From positions 1 through 38,483 of the forward strand of contig JANRID010000032.1 of assembly GCA_033765305.1 (NCBI GenBank): DNA of 38,483 nt. Direction: 5' to 3'. Below the pieces are notes generated by a model. It searched no databases and was not told the DNA's origin. It saw nothing but the letters and a program-made list of their open reading frames with translations. Positions 1 through 8,395 of this stretch are shown piece by piece (position 1 is the stretch's first letter; the number at the start of each line of letters is the position of its first letter). Position numbers and translations under genes: made by a program. The stretch comes from RDXT01 sp033765305 (GTDB taxonomy: Bacteria > Bacteroidota > Bacteroidia > J057).

Positions 1-363
1 TGCGTTGGGGGCGATGAATTCAGCCCCGAATCGCTCGCGCATGATTCGCTCCAGCGATGCGAAGGCCAGCCCTTCCACCATGCTGCCGTAGCTGTTGCCC
101 AGTTCGCCGAGCTGCTTCCCGATCGTCTGCACCAGCCGCTCCGTCTTGCGGACCTCCTGGCTGGTGCGCTGAATTTCCTCCCGCAGTTCCTGGAATTTCT
201 CATCCGTTTCCCGGAACTTCTCATCTGTTTTCCGGAACTTCTCATCTGTTTCCCGGAACTTCTCATCCGTCTCGCGGAAGCGCGCAGCAATTTCCCTGAG
301 CTCTTCGCGGTTTTGGCGCTGCAGCTCGACGGTCTCCTGCAAGATGGCTCTGATGTCTTCCAT
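1..363 (-). CDS. Coiled-coil protein of DUF3782/PD-(D/E)XK-like type, N-terminal part only
   Basis: The gene reads leftward from ATG at 361-363 and runs off the window edge after 121 codons, so the C-terminus is missing. The visible part begins MEDIRAILQETVELQ and is very rich in Glu, Arg, Lys and Gln, as expected for a coiled coil. Residues 30-57 are four near-identical seven-residue units (RETDEKF). After the coil the sequence becomes less charged (GNSYGSMVEGLAFASLERIM), which is where proteins of the DUF3782 kind start a PD-(D/E)XK nuclease-like domain. That assignment rests on architecture and the short GNSYGSMVEGLAF-type segment; the catalytic part is outside the window. A -7 box (TATATTCG) lies 22 bp upstream. 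Confidence 0.6.
   Translation of the reverse strand, partial: MEDIRAILQETVELQRQNREELREIAARFRETDEKFRETDEKFRKTDEKFRETDEKFQELREEIQRTSQEVRKTERLVQTIGKQLGELGNSYGSMVEGLAFASLERIMRERFGAEFIAPNA
193..276 (-). repeat. Four tandem 21-bp units encoding RETDEKF heptads
   Basis: Four in-frame 21-bp units encode RETDEKF, RETDEKF, RKTDEKF and RETDEKF (residues 30-57 of the leftmost gene). The near identity at DNA level suggests recent duplication of one heptad, and such arrays can vary in copy number between strains. Confidence 0.8.
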
Positions 364-384
364 GCACTTCAGTGGTTGTTTATG

Positions 385-392
385 CGAATATA
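385..392 (-). promoter_or_regulatory. -7 promoter box of the leftmost gene
   Basis: On the minus strand TATATTCG matches the Bacteroidota -7 consensus TAnnTTTG at all but one position and lies 22 bp before the ATG of the coiled-coil gene. The -33 element is not clear. Confidence 0.4.
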
Positions 393-526
393 CGGAAAAT
401 CTCCATTGCAAACATACTAATACTTTGAGTATTTTTTGCACAGTCAAATGGCATACAGCCCGGCATCCGCTGTCCAATTCCCCCAAAAACACTGTACCTT
501 GCAGGCTGAACGCTTAACCGTGTGCC

Positions 527-2158
527 ATGCTGCGCAAGACGCTGCTGATTTGTTCGATGATTCCAGGCCTGATGGCCGCACAGCCTCTGCTGGCGCCTGC
601 CGTGCTGCCCTTCGGCACCGTGCTGGAGACGGCGCCGGCCAGCCTGCCCCTTACAGTCCGCAATCCCGGCCCGGACAGCCTCTGTGCAGATACCCGCATC
701 TATGCGATCGAAACGCAGTACAGCAGCTTGAGCCCATTCTCCGTGACGCCGGCGGACTTCTGCCTGGCGCCCGGCGACAGCATTACGCTGACGGTGCAGT
801 GCAGCCCGGCGCATAATCTGCAGCATCACTCCGAACTGGTGCTGCACACCGACCGGGGCCGCGGCAGCGCCCATGTGCACCTCAGCGCCCAGGGCCGCTA
901 CAGCAATCCGTATTACAGCAGCACCGAAAACCTGAGCGAGGAAGCGCTCAAAACGGCCCTCAGGGCACGGCTGGCCCAGGGATTCATCAGCCTGAGCTAC
1001 AATGCCTCCCGCGACGAGCTGTTTATGGAGGTGGACAATGAGCGGATCAACGGGCAGGGCGCGGCGGTCAACACGCTGACGTGCATCTACACCGGCACCG
1101 TCATCACGGGATATGCCGACCGCACTGCTGCGCAGAACCTGGGATTCAATACAGAACACGTCTTTCCGCAGGGTTTTTTCAACCAGGACCTGCCCATGCG
1201 CTCGGATATGTACCACCTCTATCCGGTGCTGGAATCCGCCAATTCGGCGCGGGGCAACCTGCCCTTCGGCGTGGTGGGCACGCCGGACTGGCAAAGCGGC
1301 GGCTCGAAACGCGGCGGCGGGGTCTTCGAGCCCCGTAACGATGCCAAAGGCGACATCGCCCGATGCATGCTCTATTTCGTGATCCGCTATCAGGATTATC
1401 AGCAGTTTCTGCAGCTGCAGGAAAGCGTGCTGCGCGCCTGGCACCTGCAATACCTGCCGGATGCTGCGGAAATAGCCCGCAATCAGGCCATTTCAGTCCG
1501 CCAGGGCAACCGGAATCCCTTCATCGACTACCCGCAGCTGGCGGGTCGCATCCGGGTGTTCAGCGGGCTCTCTGCTGCGCAGTCCGTATACCGCATTCAG
1601 ACTCCCGACTCGCTGATTCAGCTGGGCACCGTACGGGCAGGCGACCGCTACACCGCCGTGCTGGTCAACACCGGCAACCAGCCTATCCGGATCTACGGGG
1701 CCGAAGTAAGCGACGGGGCCGCCGCCGCCGATCCGGCACCGGATACGGTGCTGCAGCCAGGCTATGCCCTTGCAGTTTCCCTGACCTGGCAGCGCCGCAC
1801 GGCAGGGGCCTGGAGCGGGACCCTCAGCCTGCTCACGGATGCGCCCGGGCTGGCGCAGCTGGCCTTCCCCATGCAGGGCGAGGTGCTGAGCCCCCAGGCG
1901 CTGGATCCGGCAGCAGCTGGCTTCCGCATCTATCCCAATCCTGCGCGGGAAACCCTGTGGGTAGCCGCACCTGCGGAAACCGGGCGCTGGAGCGCCGAGC
2001 TGCTCGACGTGCAGGGCCGTCGCGTGAGCCGCACTGCCGTATACAGCGGCGGGAGCCAGGCCCGCCTCGATCTGGCCGGACTGCCGCCGGGCGCGTACCT
2101 GCTGCGCATCCGCACCCGCGGACGCAGTTATCAGCAGGCGGTATCGGTCCAGCGCTGA
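527..2158 (+). CDS. Secreted endonuclease I family nuclease with T9SS sorting domain
   Basis: A 543-residue exported nuclease. Residues 1-18 form a signal peptide, and residues 22-125 look like an Ig/ASH-type beta domain. Residues 128-345 are an endonuclease I (EndA/NucM) domain: NTEHVFPQ at 208-215 holds the catalytic His, followed by SDMYHL at 226-231 and FEPRNDAKGDIAR at 267-279, which match the family's metal-site and core motifs. A second beta domain follows. The C-terminus from about residue 465 (FRIYPNPARET, then a PPGAYLLRI strand) is a type A T9SS sorting domain, so the protein should be secreted or surface-bound. Family members cut DNA and RNA non-specifically; here the likely role is feeding on extracellular nucleic acid. 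A degenerate -7 box (TACCTTG at 495-501) precedes it. Confidence 0.9.
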   Translation: MLRKTLLICSMIPGLMAAQPLLAPAVLPFGTVLETAPASLPLTVRNPGPDSLCADTRIYAIETQYSSLSPFSVTPADFCLAPGDSITLTVQCSPAHNLQHHSELVLHTDRGRGSAHVHLSAQGRYSNPYYSSTENLSEEALKTALRARLAQGFISLSYNASRDELFMEVDNERINGQGAAVNTLTCIYTGTVITGYADRTAAQNLGFNTEHVFPQGFFNQDLPMRSDMYHLYPVLESANSARGNLPFGVVGTPDWQSGGSKRGGGVFEPRNDAKGDIARCMLYFVIRYQDYQQFLQLQESVLRAWHLQYLPDAAEIARNQAISVRQGNRNPFIDYPQLAGRIRVFSGLSAAQSVYRIQTPDSLIQLGTVRAGDRYTAVLVNTGNQPIRIYGAEVSDGAAAADPAPDTVLQPGYALAVSLTWQRRTAGAWSGTLSLLTDAPGLAQLAFPMQGEVLSPQALDPAAAGFRIYPNPARETLWVAAPAETGRWSAELLDVQGRRVSRTAVYSGGSQARLDLAGLPPGAYLLRIRTRGRSYQQAVSVQR

Positions 2159-2171
2159 GGCCCCGAACAGA

Positions 2172-2228
2172 CAAGCGCCCCTGCCCGGAACCCGGCAGGA
2201 GCGCTTGCAAACACATTATTCTTTTTTG
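2172..2228 (+). terminator. Rho-independent terminator after the endonuclease gene
   Basis: A stem of about 15 bp with one mismatch (arms 2172-2187 and 2193-2207) is followed after a short spacer by a T-rich run at 2219-2228. It lies between two convergent genes and points toward the end of the nuclease transcript. Confidence 0.6.
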
Positions 2229-2233
2229 CAGAC

Positions 2234-4348
2234 TTATTTAATCAGGGTATTCTGATCCTTGCCCAGCCGGGTCATCACATTCTCGCGGATCAGGCGGTAG
2301 TAATGCTTGCGGCCAGTGGTCTTATCCTGCCGGATCAGCTTGATGTCCATCATAATTTTCAGGTACTTCTTCGCCGTGGTGCCTTTAATGCTGAGCTCGC
2401 GCTCCATATCCTGGGAGAAGAAGCCGTTCTTGGAATACTTCACCAGGAATTTGGGCATATCGAAAACCACTTCGAAGATGGTGCCGCTCTTGTAGAGGTC
2501 GAAGAACATGTAGCGGATGCCCTGCTCCAGCTGGCGGTTGGAGGTCTGCTGCTCATCGAGGAAGAAGCCGAGGCGGTTGACTTCCTTGAAGGTGATGTAG
2601 CTGCGCAGGTTCCGGTACGAGAACTCCAGGTGATCGGCGGCCGCGGGCAGATCGCCCTTGGTGATGGAGATACACTTGTTGATCGTATTGTTCCGGACGA
2701 AGTTGGGCACTTTGCGGAACTCGTCCCAGTCAGCTTTGATGAAGCTGAGCGGATTATTCTTATGCGTCAGCTCGTTGAGCAGCTGATCGGCCAGTTTGAC
2801 GGTCAGCTGGTCATGGTTCATCAGGGCCGCCAGCCGCATGACGCGGATCGAGTAGAGCTGATACTGGAAATAGACCTTGATATTGAAATGCGAAGCAGGC
2901 TCGAAGCGGTTGAACTCGCTCCGGAAGGTATCGATCATGGAGCGGCCCAGCGTTTCGATCTGATCGTCGACCGAGTCGATCACCTTGCGGACTTTTTCAA
3001 AATACTCGCCCAGCACCTTTACCATCCAGGATACTCCGGGGTGTTCGGTTTCGGCGAGGAACACATCATTGGCGAGGCGCATGCCGGAGACGATGAGGAA
3101 GAACCCGCCGTCTTCAAGCTTTTTGCTGCCGCTGCGGATCAGATCCTGAATGGCATCGAAAATTTTTTCTCCGGATTCGTTCCGCTGCAGCAGGTGAATA
3201 AAGGTTTGGCTGGCTTCTACATATGCGGGATGATCCTGATGTTTTTTGAAATGCTGAATGACTTCCTTTATTTCTTTTTCTGTCGGCATCTTATCTGTCT
3301 GCACCGTGATGCGGGCCCGCTGGAGGCGGTAGCTCATCTGTCCGTGCGAATCGCGCTGGGAGTGCGCCAGCTCCACGGCCTGATCGGCAAAGACGAGCGC
3401 CTGTCGCAGCGAGGCCGTCTGGTCGAGGTCGTCTTCCGTCATGGAAGTCATCGAAGCATACAGATCTGCCACGGCGGACGAAACGGCTGCGCGGGTAAAG
3501 ACGGGCAGTTTTTCGCCTTGCGCGAGTGCCTGTTCGATTTCGCGGACACGGTCCTGGCTGTATTCAAGGCGGGAGAGCGCATCTTCAAACCCGGCGATAT
3601 CGCCTGCGATGCGGCCGGCGGCCAGCTCGAAGAGGGCACTGCGGAACACATGCGCGAGCATGGCAGGCGCAAGGCCGTCGATTCCTTTTTCCACACGCTG
3701 GTGCAGGTCATCCATCCGTGCACGCAGGTCGGAGCCGCCCTCGCGCATGAAATAGGCACCCAGGAGCAGATAATTGCCAATATTGTACTCGTATTCGGCC
3801 TCGTCTATGGCTTTCTGAATCCAGATCCGGGCCTTGCCGCGCTGATCTGCGTCGCCTTCATGCAGGTAGGTGTACCCGATGAGGGTGGACAGGTAGCCGA
3901 TGTACTGCCGGTCGAACACGCTCCAGTCCAGCCCGGAAAGATGCACTTCGAAGGCTTCGATGGAGATGTGGCGCACCAGACGCCGGAACGACGCCACGAG
4001 CAGATCGAGGTATTGCTCCCACACCTGCACCGGCACTGCGCCCGGAGCCGAGCGGAGGTAGGTCAGGCGGTGCCGCATGGTTTCGAGCACCTGATGGAAG
4101 CGGTCGTAATCCCGGCGGGCCAGGAAAAACTGGAAGGCATGGCGGGACACCAGCAGCATGTAGGAAACCGATGCAGGATCCTGCAGCGGCGCATTCTGCA
4201 CTTCGTTCAGGAGCACCTCCTCCAGCTTTTCAACATCGGCGAAATCGCCCTTTCGGGCCTGCTCCTTCAGGAGCGGCGCCAGCGGCAGCTCATCCTGTCG
4301 CAGGATCAGCTCGGCCAGCAGTTGGTAGCTTAAAGCATTTTTGACCAT
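2234..4348 (-). CDS. Large helical-repeat protein with C-terminal winged-helix-like domain, unknown function
   Basis: A 704-residue protein that I do not recognise by name. It has no signal peptide or membrane segment. Almost the whole length looks alpha-helical, with TPR-like spacing of aromatic and small residues (for example IGYTYLHEGDADQRGKA and QALVFADQAVELAHSQRD). The last 60 residues (FSQDMERELSIKGTTAKKY, then LIRQDKTTGRKHYYRLI) read as a winged helix, with a recognition-helix-like segment and a basic wing. Helical repeats capped by a winged helix recall PCI-type scaffolds or repeat-regulated DNA-binding proteins. It stands alone as a single-gene unit convergent with the nuclease gene. 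The start at 4348 is the first Met and is preceded by an A/T-rich stretch. Confidence 0.8.
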   Translation of the reverse strand: MVKNALSYQLLAELILRQDELPLAPLLKEQARKGDFADVEKLEEVLLNEVQNAPLQDPASVSYMLLVSRHAFQFFLARRDYDRFHQVLETMRHRLTYLRSAPGAVPVQVWEQYLDLLVASFRRLVRHISIEAFEVHLSGLDWSVFDRQYIGYLSTLIGYTYLHEGDADQRGKARIWIQKAIDEAEYEYNIGNYLLLGAYFMREGGSDLRARMDDLHQRVEKGIDGLAPAMLAHVFRSALFELAAGRIAGDIAGFEDALSRLEYSQDRVREIEQALAQGEKLPVFTRAAVSSAVADLYASMTSMTEDDLDQTASLRQALVFADQAVELAHSQRDSHGQMSYRLQRARITVQTDKMPTEKEIKEVIQHFKKHQDHPAYVEASQTFIHLLQRNESGEKIFDAIQDLIRSGSKKLEDGGFFLIVSGMRLANDVFLAETEHPGVSWMVKVLGEYFEKVRKVIDSVDDQIETLGRSMIDTFRSEFNRFEPASHFNIKVYFQYQLYSIRVMRLAALMNHDQLTVKLADQLLNELTHKNNPLSFIKADWDEFRKVPNFVRNNTINKCISITKGDLPAAADHLEFSYRNLRSYITFKEVNRLGFFLDEQQTSNRQLEQGIRYMFFDLYKSGTIFEVVFDMPKFLVKYSKNGFFSQDMERELSIKGTTAKKYLKIMMDIKLIRQDKTTGRKHYYRLIRENVMTRLGKDQNTLIK

Positions 4349-4854
4349 GAGAATAGTGTATGTGTGATAAAAATTTTACGTGCGCAGGCAGCTAAACGCC
4401 AAAACGCAGCAGGATGAGGTTGAAATGGTTGGTGCTGAACGGATACAGCCAGCATTGAAAAGATCTTGCGGAAGCGGATGGAAAACCGGAGCCTGGCATC
4501 TGCCGTATAGTGCCTCAGGTGCAGAAAGGACGCCAGGACGGTTTCGGCGCTGTAGCCCGGGTATACCTTCGGAATAGGCGGAAAGCGGGGAGACAAGGCC
4601 GATTTATCAATTGTACGGCTGGCGGCTGTATAGGTTTTTCAAGATACATATGCCAATGCTGAATACATCAAGGTGCGAATATAAGAAATATAATAAACCT
4701 CCAATAGATCGGCACAATCCTTTTGCAAGACCTGCGAAAAAATTGGAAATCCAGCAGTTTTATATATGTGTAATTTTATATGCATCAGCGGTGCTGCCGC
4801 CCCGCCCGGAGCCTGCCCCCGGATGCGCCCTTCGCATCCCCTGAGAAAAACCCC
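4349..4854. other. Intergenic region with an A/T-rich island
   Basis: About 500 bp separate the divergent helical-repeat gene and radA. The central part (roughly 4600-4790) is markedly A/T-rich compared with the surrounding GC-rich DNA. Short open frames exist on both strands, but none shows family similarity or a sensible composition. I see no tRNA fold. It probably holds the promoters of the two divergent genes. Confidence 0.5.
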
Positions 4855-4862
4855 TACCTTTG
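4855..4862 (+). promoter_or_regulatory. -7 promoter box of radA
   Basis: TACCTTTG is an exact match to TAnnTTTG, 21 bp before the radA ATG. This box contains the TTG that would otherwise serve as an upstream alternative start, which favours the ATG at 4884. Confidence 0.65.
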
Positions 4863-4883
4863 CACCGTTGCGTATCCCTGTCT

Positions 4884-6251
4884 ATGAGCCTTCCTAAAAC
4901 CATATTCACCTGCCAGGCCTGCGGCGCCACCCATATCAAATGGCAGGGCCAGTGCAAAAGCTGCGGCGAGTGGAATACGCTCGTCGAGGAAGCCGCAGGC
5001 CCGGAAAAGCGGAAAACTGCCCCGGCCTGGGCTTCCCGCTCCCAGCCCCGCACGCTTGAAGAGATCGAATCGGCCGAGGAAAAGCGGCTCATCACCCCCG
5101 ATCAGGAGATGAACCGCGTGCTCGGCGGCGGGCTCGTGGAGGGATCCGTCATCCTCCTCGGCGGCGAGCCCGGCATCGGCAAGAGCACCCTGCTCCTCCA
5201 GCTGGCGCTGCAGCTCCAGCAGACCCGCATCCTCTATGTATCGGGCGAGGAGTCCGAACAGCAGATCAAGATGCGCGCCATGCGCATCCGCCCGGCGCAT
5301 GCCCAGCTGTTCATCGCCGCAGAGACGCTCCTGGAGCGCATCCTCGAATACCTGGAGCAGATTCAGCCTGAGCTGCTTATCATCGATTCCATCCAGACCC
5401 TCTACAGCGACGCCCTCGAATCGGCCCCCGGCAGCGTCTCGCAGGTGCGCGAATGCGCCGCCAAGCTGCTGCGCCATGCCAAAGCCTCCAACCTGCCGGT
5501 ATTCCTCGTAGGCCATATCACCAAGGAAGGCATGCTCGCAGGCCCCAAGGTCCTGGAGCATATGGTGGATACGGTGCTCAATTTCGAGGGCGACCGCCAC
5601 AACAACTACCGCCTCGTGCGGACGAGCAAAAACCGCTTCGGCAGCACCATGGAGATCGGCATCTACGAGATGACGGCCTCCGGCCTCCGGGAAGTCAGCA
5701 ATCCCTCCGAAATCTTCCTCTCCAGCAGCGACGACACCTTCAGCGGCGTGGCCATTGCCTCCACCCTGGAGGGCATGCGCCCCCTGCTCATCGAGGTGCA
5801 GGCACTCGTGAGCCCGATGGCCTACGGTACGCCCCAGCGCTCCGCGACCGGCTTCGACCTGCGGCGCCTCAATATGCTTCTGGCCGTGCTCGAAAAACGC
5901 TGCGGCTTCAAGCTGGGCACGCGGGATGTGTTTGTGAATATCACCGGCGGAATGAAAATCGAAGATCCGGCCCTGGACCTGGGGCTGATCTGCTCCATCG
6001 TATCGTCGCTGCACGACCTGCCGGTAGACCGCCGCTCGGTATTTGCGGCGGAGGTAGGCCTCTCCGGCGAGATCCGGGCGGTCACCCGCCTGGAGCCGCG
6101 CCTCGCAGAAGCCGCCAAGCTGGGGTTCAAGCGCGTGTACGTGGCCCAAAGCCAGCTCTCGGCCGTTCACAAGGCCTTCCCGGGGCTCGAAGTGATCGGC
6201 CTGGGGAAACTCGAGTCGATGTTCCGGGCGGTGTTCGGCGGGGAAGCCTGA
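4884..6251 (+). CDS. radA: DNA repair protein RadA
   Basis: RadA (Sms) is a RecA-like ATPase and branch-migration helicase used in recombinational repair. The 455-residue length is typical. The N-terminal zinc finger uses Cys10, Cys13, Cys24 and Cys27 (CQACG and CKSCG). Walker A is GGEPGIGKST at 93-102, Walker B is LLIIDSI, and the RadA-specific KNRFG motif is at 249-253. The C-terminal third is the Lon-protease-like domain (VFVNITGGMKIEDPALDLGL). I place the start at ATG 4884 because the upstream TTG lies inside the -7 box. A weak GGGG/CCCC hairpin followed by eight T residues overlaps the stop codon and may terminate the transcript. Confidence 0.97.
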   Translation: MSLPKTIFTCQACGATHIKWQGQCKSCGEWNTLVEEAAGPEKRKTAPAWASRSQPRTLEEIESAEEKRLITPDQEMNRVLGGGLVEGSVILLGGEPGIGKSTLLLQLALQLQQTRILYVSGEESEQQIKMRAMRIRPAHAQLFIAAETLLERILEYLEQIQPELLIIDSIQTLYSDALESAPGSVSQVRECAAKLLRHAKASNLPVFLVGHITKEGMLAGPKVLEHMVDTVLNFEGDRHNNYRLVRTSKNRFGSTMEIGIYEMTASGLREVSNPSEIFLSSSDDTFSGVAIASTLEGMRPLLIEVQALVSPMAYGTPQRSATGFDLRRLNMLLAVLEKRCGFKLGTRDVFVNITGGMKIEDPALDLGLICSIVSSLHDLPVDRRSVFAAEVGLSGEIRAVTRLEPRLAEAAKLGFKRVYVAQSQLSAVHKAFPGLEVIGLGKLESMFRAVFGGEA

Positions 6252-6377
6252 GCCCCAGACGTTTTTTTTCTGCGGAAACAGGCTGCATATCGGAAAAAAG
6301 TTATAGCTTGTCTATACCCGGACCGCTTTCTGCTTATCTGATCCGCTTGTTCTGAACGGGCCTTACCCCCCGACCGC

Positions 6378-8387
6378 ATGAGACCCAAGTTTCCTATCAG
6401 GCTGGCTGCCCTGATAATCTGCTGGACCCTGTCCTGCAATCCTGCCCCGGTCGAACGGACCGACGGGCCGGCATCATACCGGAGAGATCTCGACAGCATC
6501 CTCGGCGGCGCCGCACGCACCGGACCCGAAGGCTATCTCGACGCCGTCAATACCCTCCAGCAGCTGGCCTATGAAGCCATCAGCTCCCAGGACCACCGCA
6601 GCTACGCCCGGATCTCCAATACCATCGGCAGCCTGATCGAAACCCACGAGTCCGAGCCCAACCGGCGCCGAACGGCGGTCCCCTACTACTACCGCGCCAG
6701 CAAGTCCTGCGAGGTGCTCAGCGATACCGCCTGCATTGCCGGCGCCCTCGCCTCGGCCGCCCGGACCCTGATGCGCATCGGCAAAGACGACTCGGCCCTG
6801 CATTATTTCAATGCCGCAGCCGTGTACTACCGCGGGCTGCGCGATACCGTCGAACTGTATTCCACCCTCAACCTCATCGGCGAGATCTACCGCAAAAGCG
6901 GATTCTGGGACTACGCGCTCCGCTATTACAACGATGCGCTGGAGCTGTCCACCCATCAGCAGAACGACTCTGTGTCCGCAGGGCTGCATGTGAAGGTGGG
7001 CGAATCGCTGCTCTACAGCATCAAGCCCGCCGGCCCCTTCGGGGCCATCGCCAACCTCCGCCGCGCCATCGAGCTGGGCTACGGCCCCGAGCCCCTCCAG
7101 GCACGCGTCTACCTGCTGCTCGGCTTAGCCCATCTGCGCGTATCCCAGGAAAGCGACAGCGCATACAGCTACCTGCGCACGGGCGTCGGCCTCGCGCGCC
7201 GCCATGCGCGGCACCGCGAGCTGGCCGAAGCCTACAACGGCCTCGGGCTGCTCTATCTCCAGACCGGGCAGGCCTCCGCGGCCAGCCAGATGGCCGACTC
7301 TGCTGTGCAGCTCTGCCAGCGCTACGGCTTCGGCGAAATTCTCCCCCGAGCCCTGCGGACCCGGCTCCAAATCCTCCTCGCCAGCCGCCAGCAGTACGAC
7401 GATGTGGCTGCGCTCCTCCGCCGCATCACCCGCCTCGAAGATTCCCTCGAACGGGTCCACAACAATGACCTCGTGCTCCGGATGCACGCAGCCTACGAAA
7501 ACGAGCTCAAGCAGCTCCAGTTCCGGGAAATGAAGCTGACCGTCCAGATGAACGAGCGCCAGAACAGCAACAACCGCATCATCATCTGGCTCACCTCCGC
7601 ATGCGCCGTCATGGGCCTCGGGCTGGCCGGGCTCTGGTTTGTGAACTACCGCCGGAAACGCTCCGAAAACCGCCGCCTCGAAGACCAGGTCGCCCGGCGA
7701 ACCGAGGAGCTCGACAACTTTGCCTATCACACCACCCACGACATCCGGGGGCCCGTAGCCCGGATCCGGGGCCTGTGGAACCTCAAAGCCAACCGCGAAA
7801 GCAGCAGCTCGGCGCTCGATTACACCGCGCTGATGAACCAGGAAGCCATCCTCATGGACTTCATGCTCCGCAAGTTCCAGGATGTGTACAACATGAAGAA
7901 CATCAACCCGCCGGTGGAACGCATCTCGCTGCTGGCATTTACCGGCAACGTGCTCGAAAACCTCCGCATTCTGCCGGGATACAGCCGCATCCGGCTGATC
8001 CTCGAAATTCCCGGCTCCCTCCACATCGACACCCGCAAGCAGCTGCTTGAAATTATTCTGACGTATATCCTCGACAATGCCATCCTGCTCAATGCGCAGG
8101 AAGCCATCGAAGCGCCCTATATCCGCATCTCGGCGCGCACCGATCAGCAGCAGCTCGATCTGCGCATCGCAGACAACGGCATCGGCATCCAGCCCGATAT
8201 CCGGCCCCGGATTTTCGATATGTTCTTCCGGGGCACCCACCGCTCCAGCGGCGCCGGGCTGGGCCTCTACGCGGCCCGCCAGGCAGCCCAGAAGCTGGGC
8301 GGACAGGTCACCTATGTCCTCAGCAATGCCGCCGAGACGGAGTTTTCCGTCACCCTACCGCTTACCCCGCCCGAGCCCGCCGTCTGA
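6378..8387 (+). CDS. TPR-containing sensor histidine kinase
   Basis: A 669-residue membrane histidine kinase of the type common in Bacteroidota. The N-terminus has a signal sequence ending in a lipobox-like TLSC. Residues 60-390 are tetratricopeptide repeats, predicted to be periplasmic. Residues about 403-423 form a membrane segment (WLTSACAVMGLGLAGLWFV) followed by a basic stop-transfer. The cytoplasmic part has an H-box HTTHDIRGP with the phospho-accepting His near residue 454, an N-box ILDNAILLNA (Asn near 567), and G-boxes ADNGIGI and GAGLGLYAARQ. Degradation of the DxGxG boxes is not seen, so it should be active. No response regulator is adjacent, so it is an orphan kinase here and its stimulus is unknown. 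Confidence 0.93.
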   Translation: MRPKFPIRLAALIICWTLSCNPAPVERTDGPASYRRDLDSILGGAARTGPEGYLDAVNTLQQLAYEAISSQDHRSYARISNTIGSLIETHESEPNRRRTAVPYYYRASKSCEVLSDTACIAGALASAARTLMRIGKDDSALHYFNAAAVYYRGLRDTVELYSTLNLIGEIYRKSGFWDYALRYYNDALELSTHQQNDSVSAGLHVKVGESLLYSIKPAGPFGAIANLRRAIELGYGPEPLQARVYLLLGLAHLRVSQESDSAYSYLRTGVGLARRHARHRELAEAYNGLGLLYLQTGQASAASQMADSAVQLCQRYGFGEILPRALRTRLQILLASRQQYDDVAALLRRITRLEDSLERVHNNDLVLRMHAAYENELKQLQFREMKLTVQMNERQNSNNRIIIWLTSACAVMGLGLAGLWFVNYRRKRSENRRLEDQVARRTEELDNFAYHTTHDIRGPVARIRGLWNLKANRESSSSALDYTALMNQEAILMDFMLRKFQDVYNMKNINPPVERISLLAFTGNVLENLRILPGYSRIRLILEIPGSLHIDTRKQLLEIILTYILDNAILLNAQEAIEAPYIRISARTDQQQLDLRIADNGIGIQPDIRPRIFDMFFRGTHRSSGAGLGLYAARQAAQKLGGQVTYVLSNAAETEFSVTLPLTPPEPAV

Positions 8388-8395
8388 GCGCCGCG

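Noticed and set aside
193..276. CRISPR-like regular repeats
   Set aside because: Contiguous 21-bp units without spacers, in frame and coding heptads.
419..440. Small inverted repeat AATACT/AGTATT followed by T run
   Set aside because: Only a 6-bp A/T stem; too weak to call as a terminator.
2303..4333. Long plus-strand open frame of 676 codons
   Set aside because: It lies opposite the 704-residue helical-repeat gene, has a composition rich in His/Gln/Asp typical of antisense frames in GC-rich DNA, and no domain.
4330..4596. Minus-strand frame of 88 codons before the helical-repeat gene
   Set aside because: Overlaps the start of that gene in another frame, with no family or start signal.
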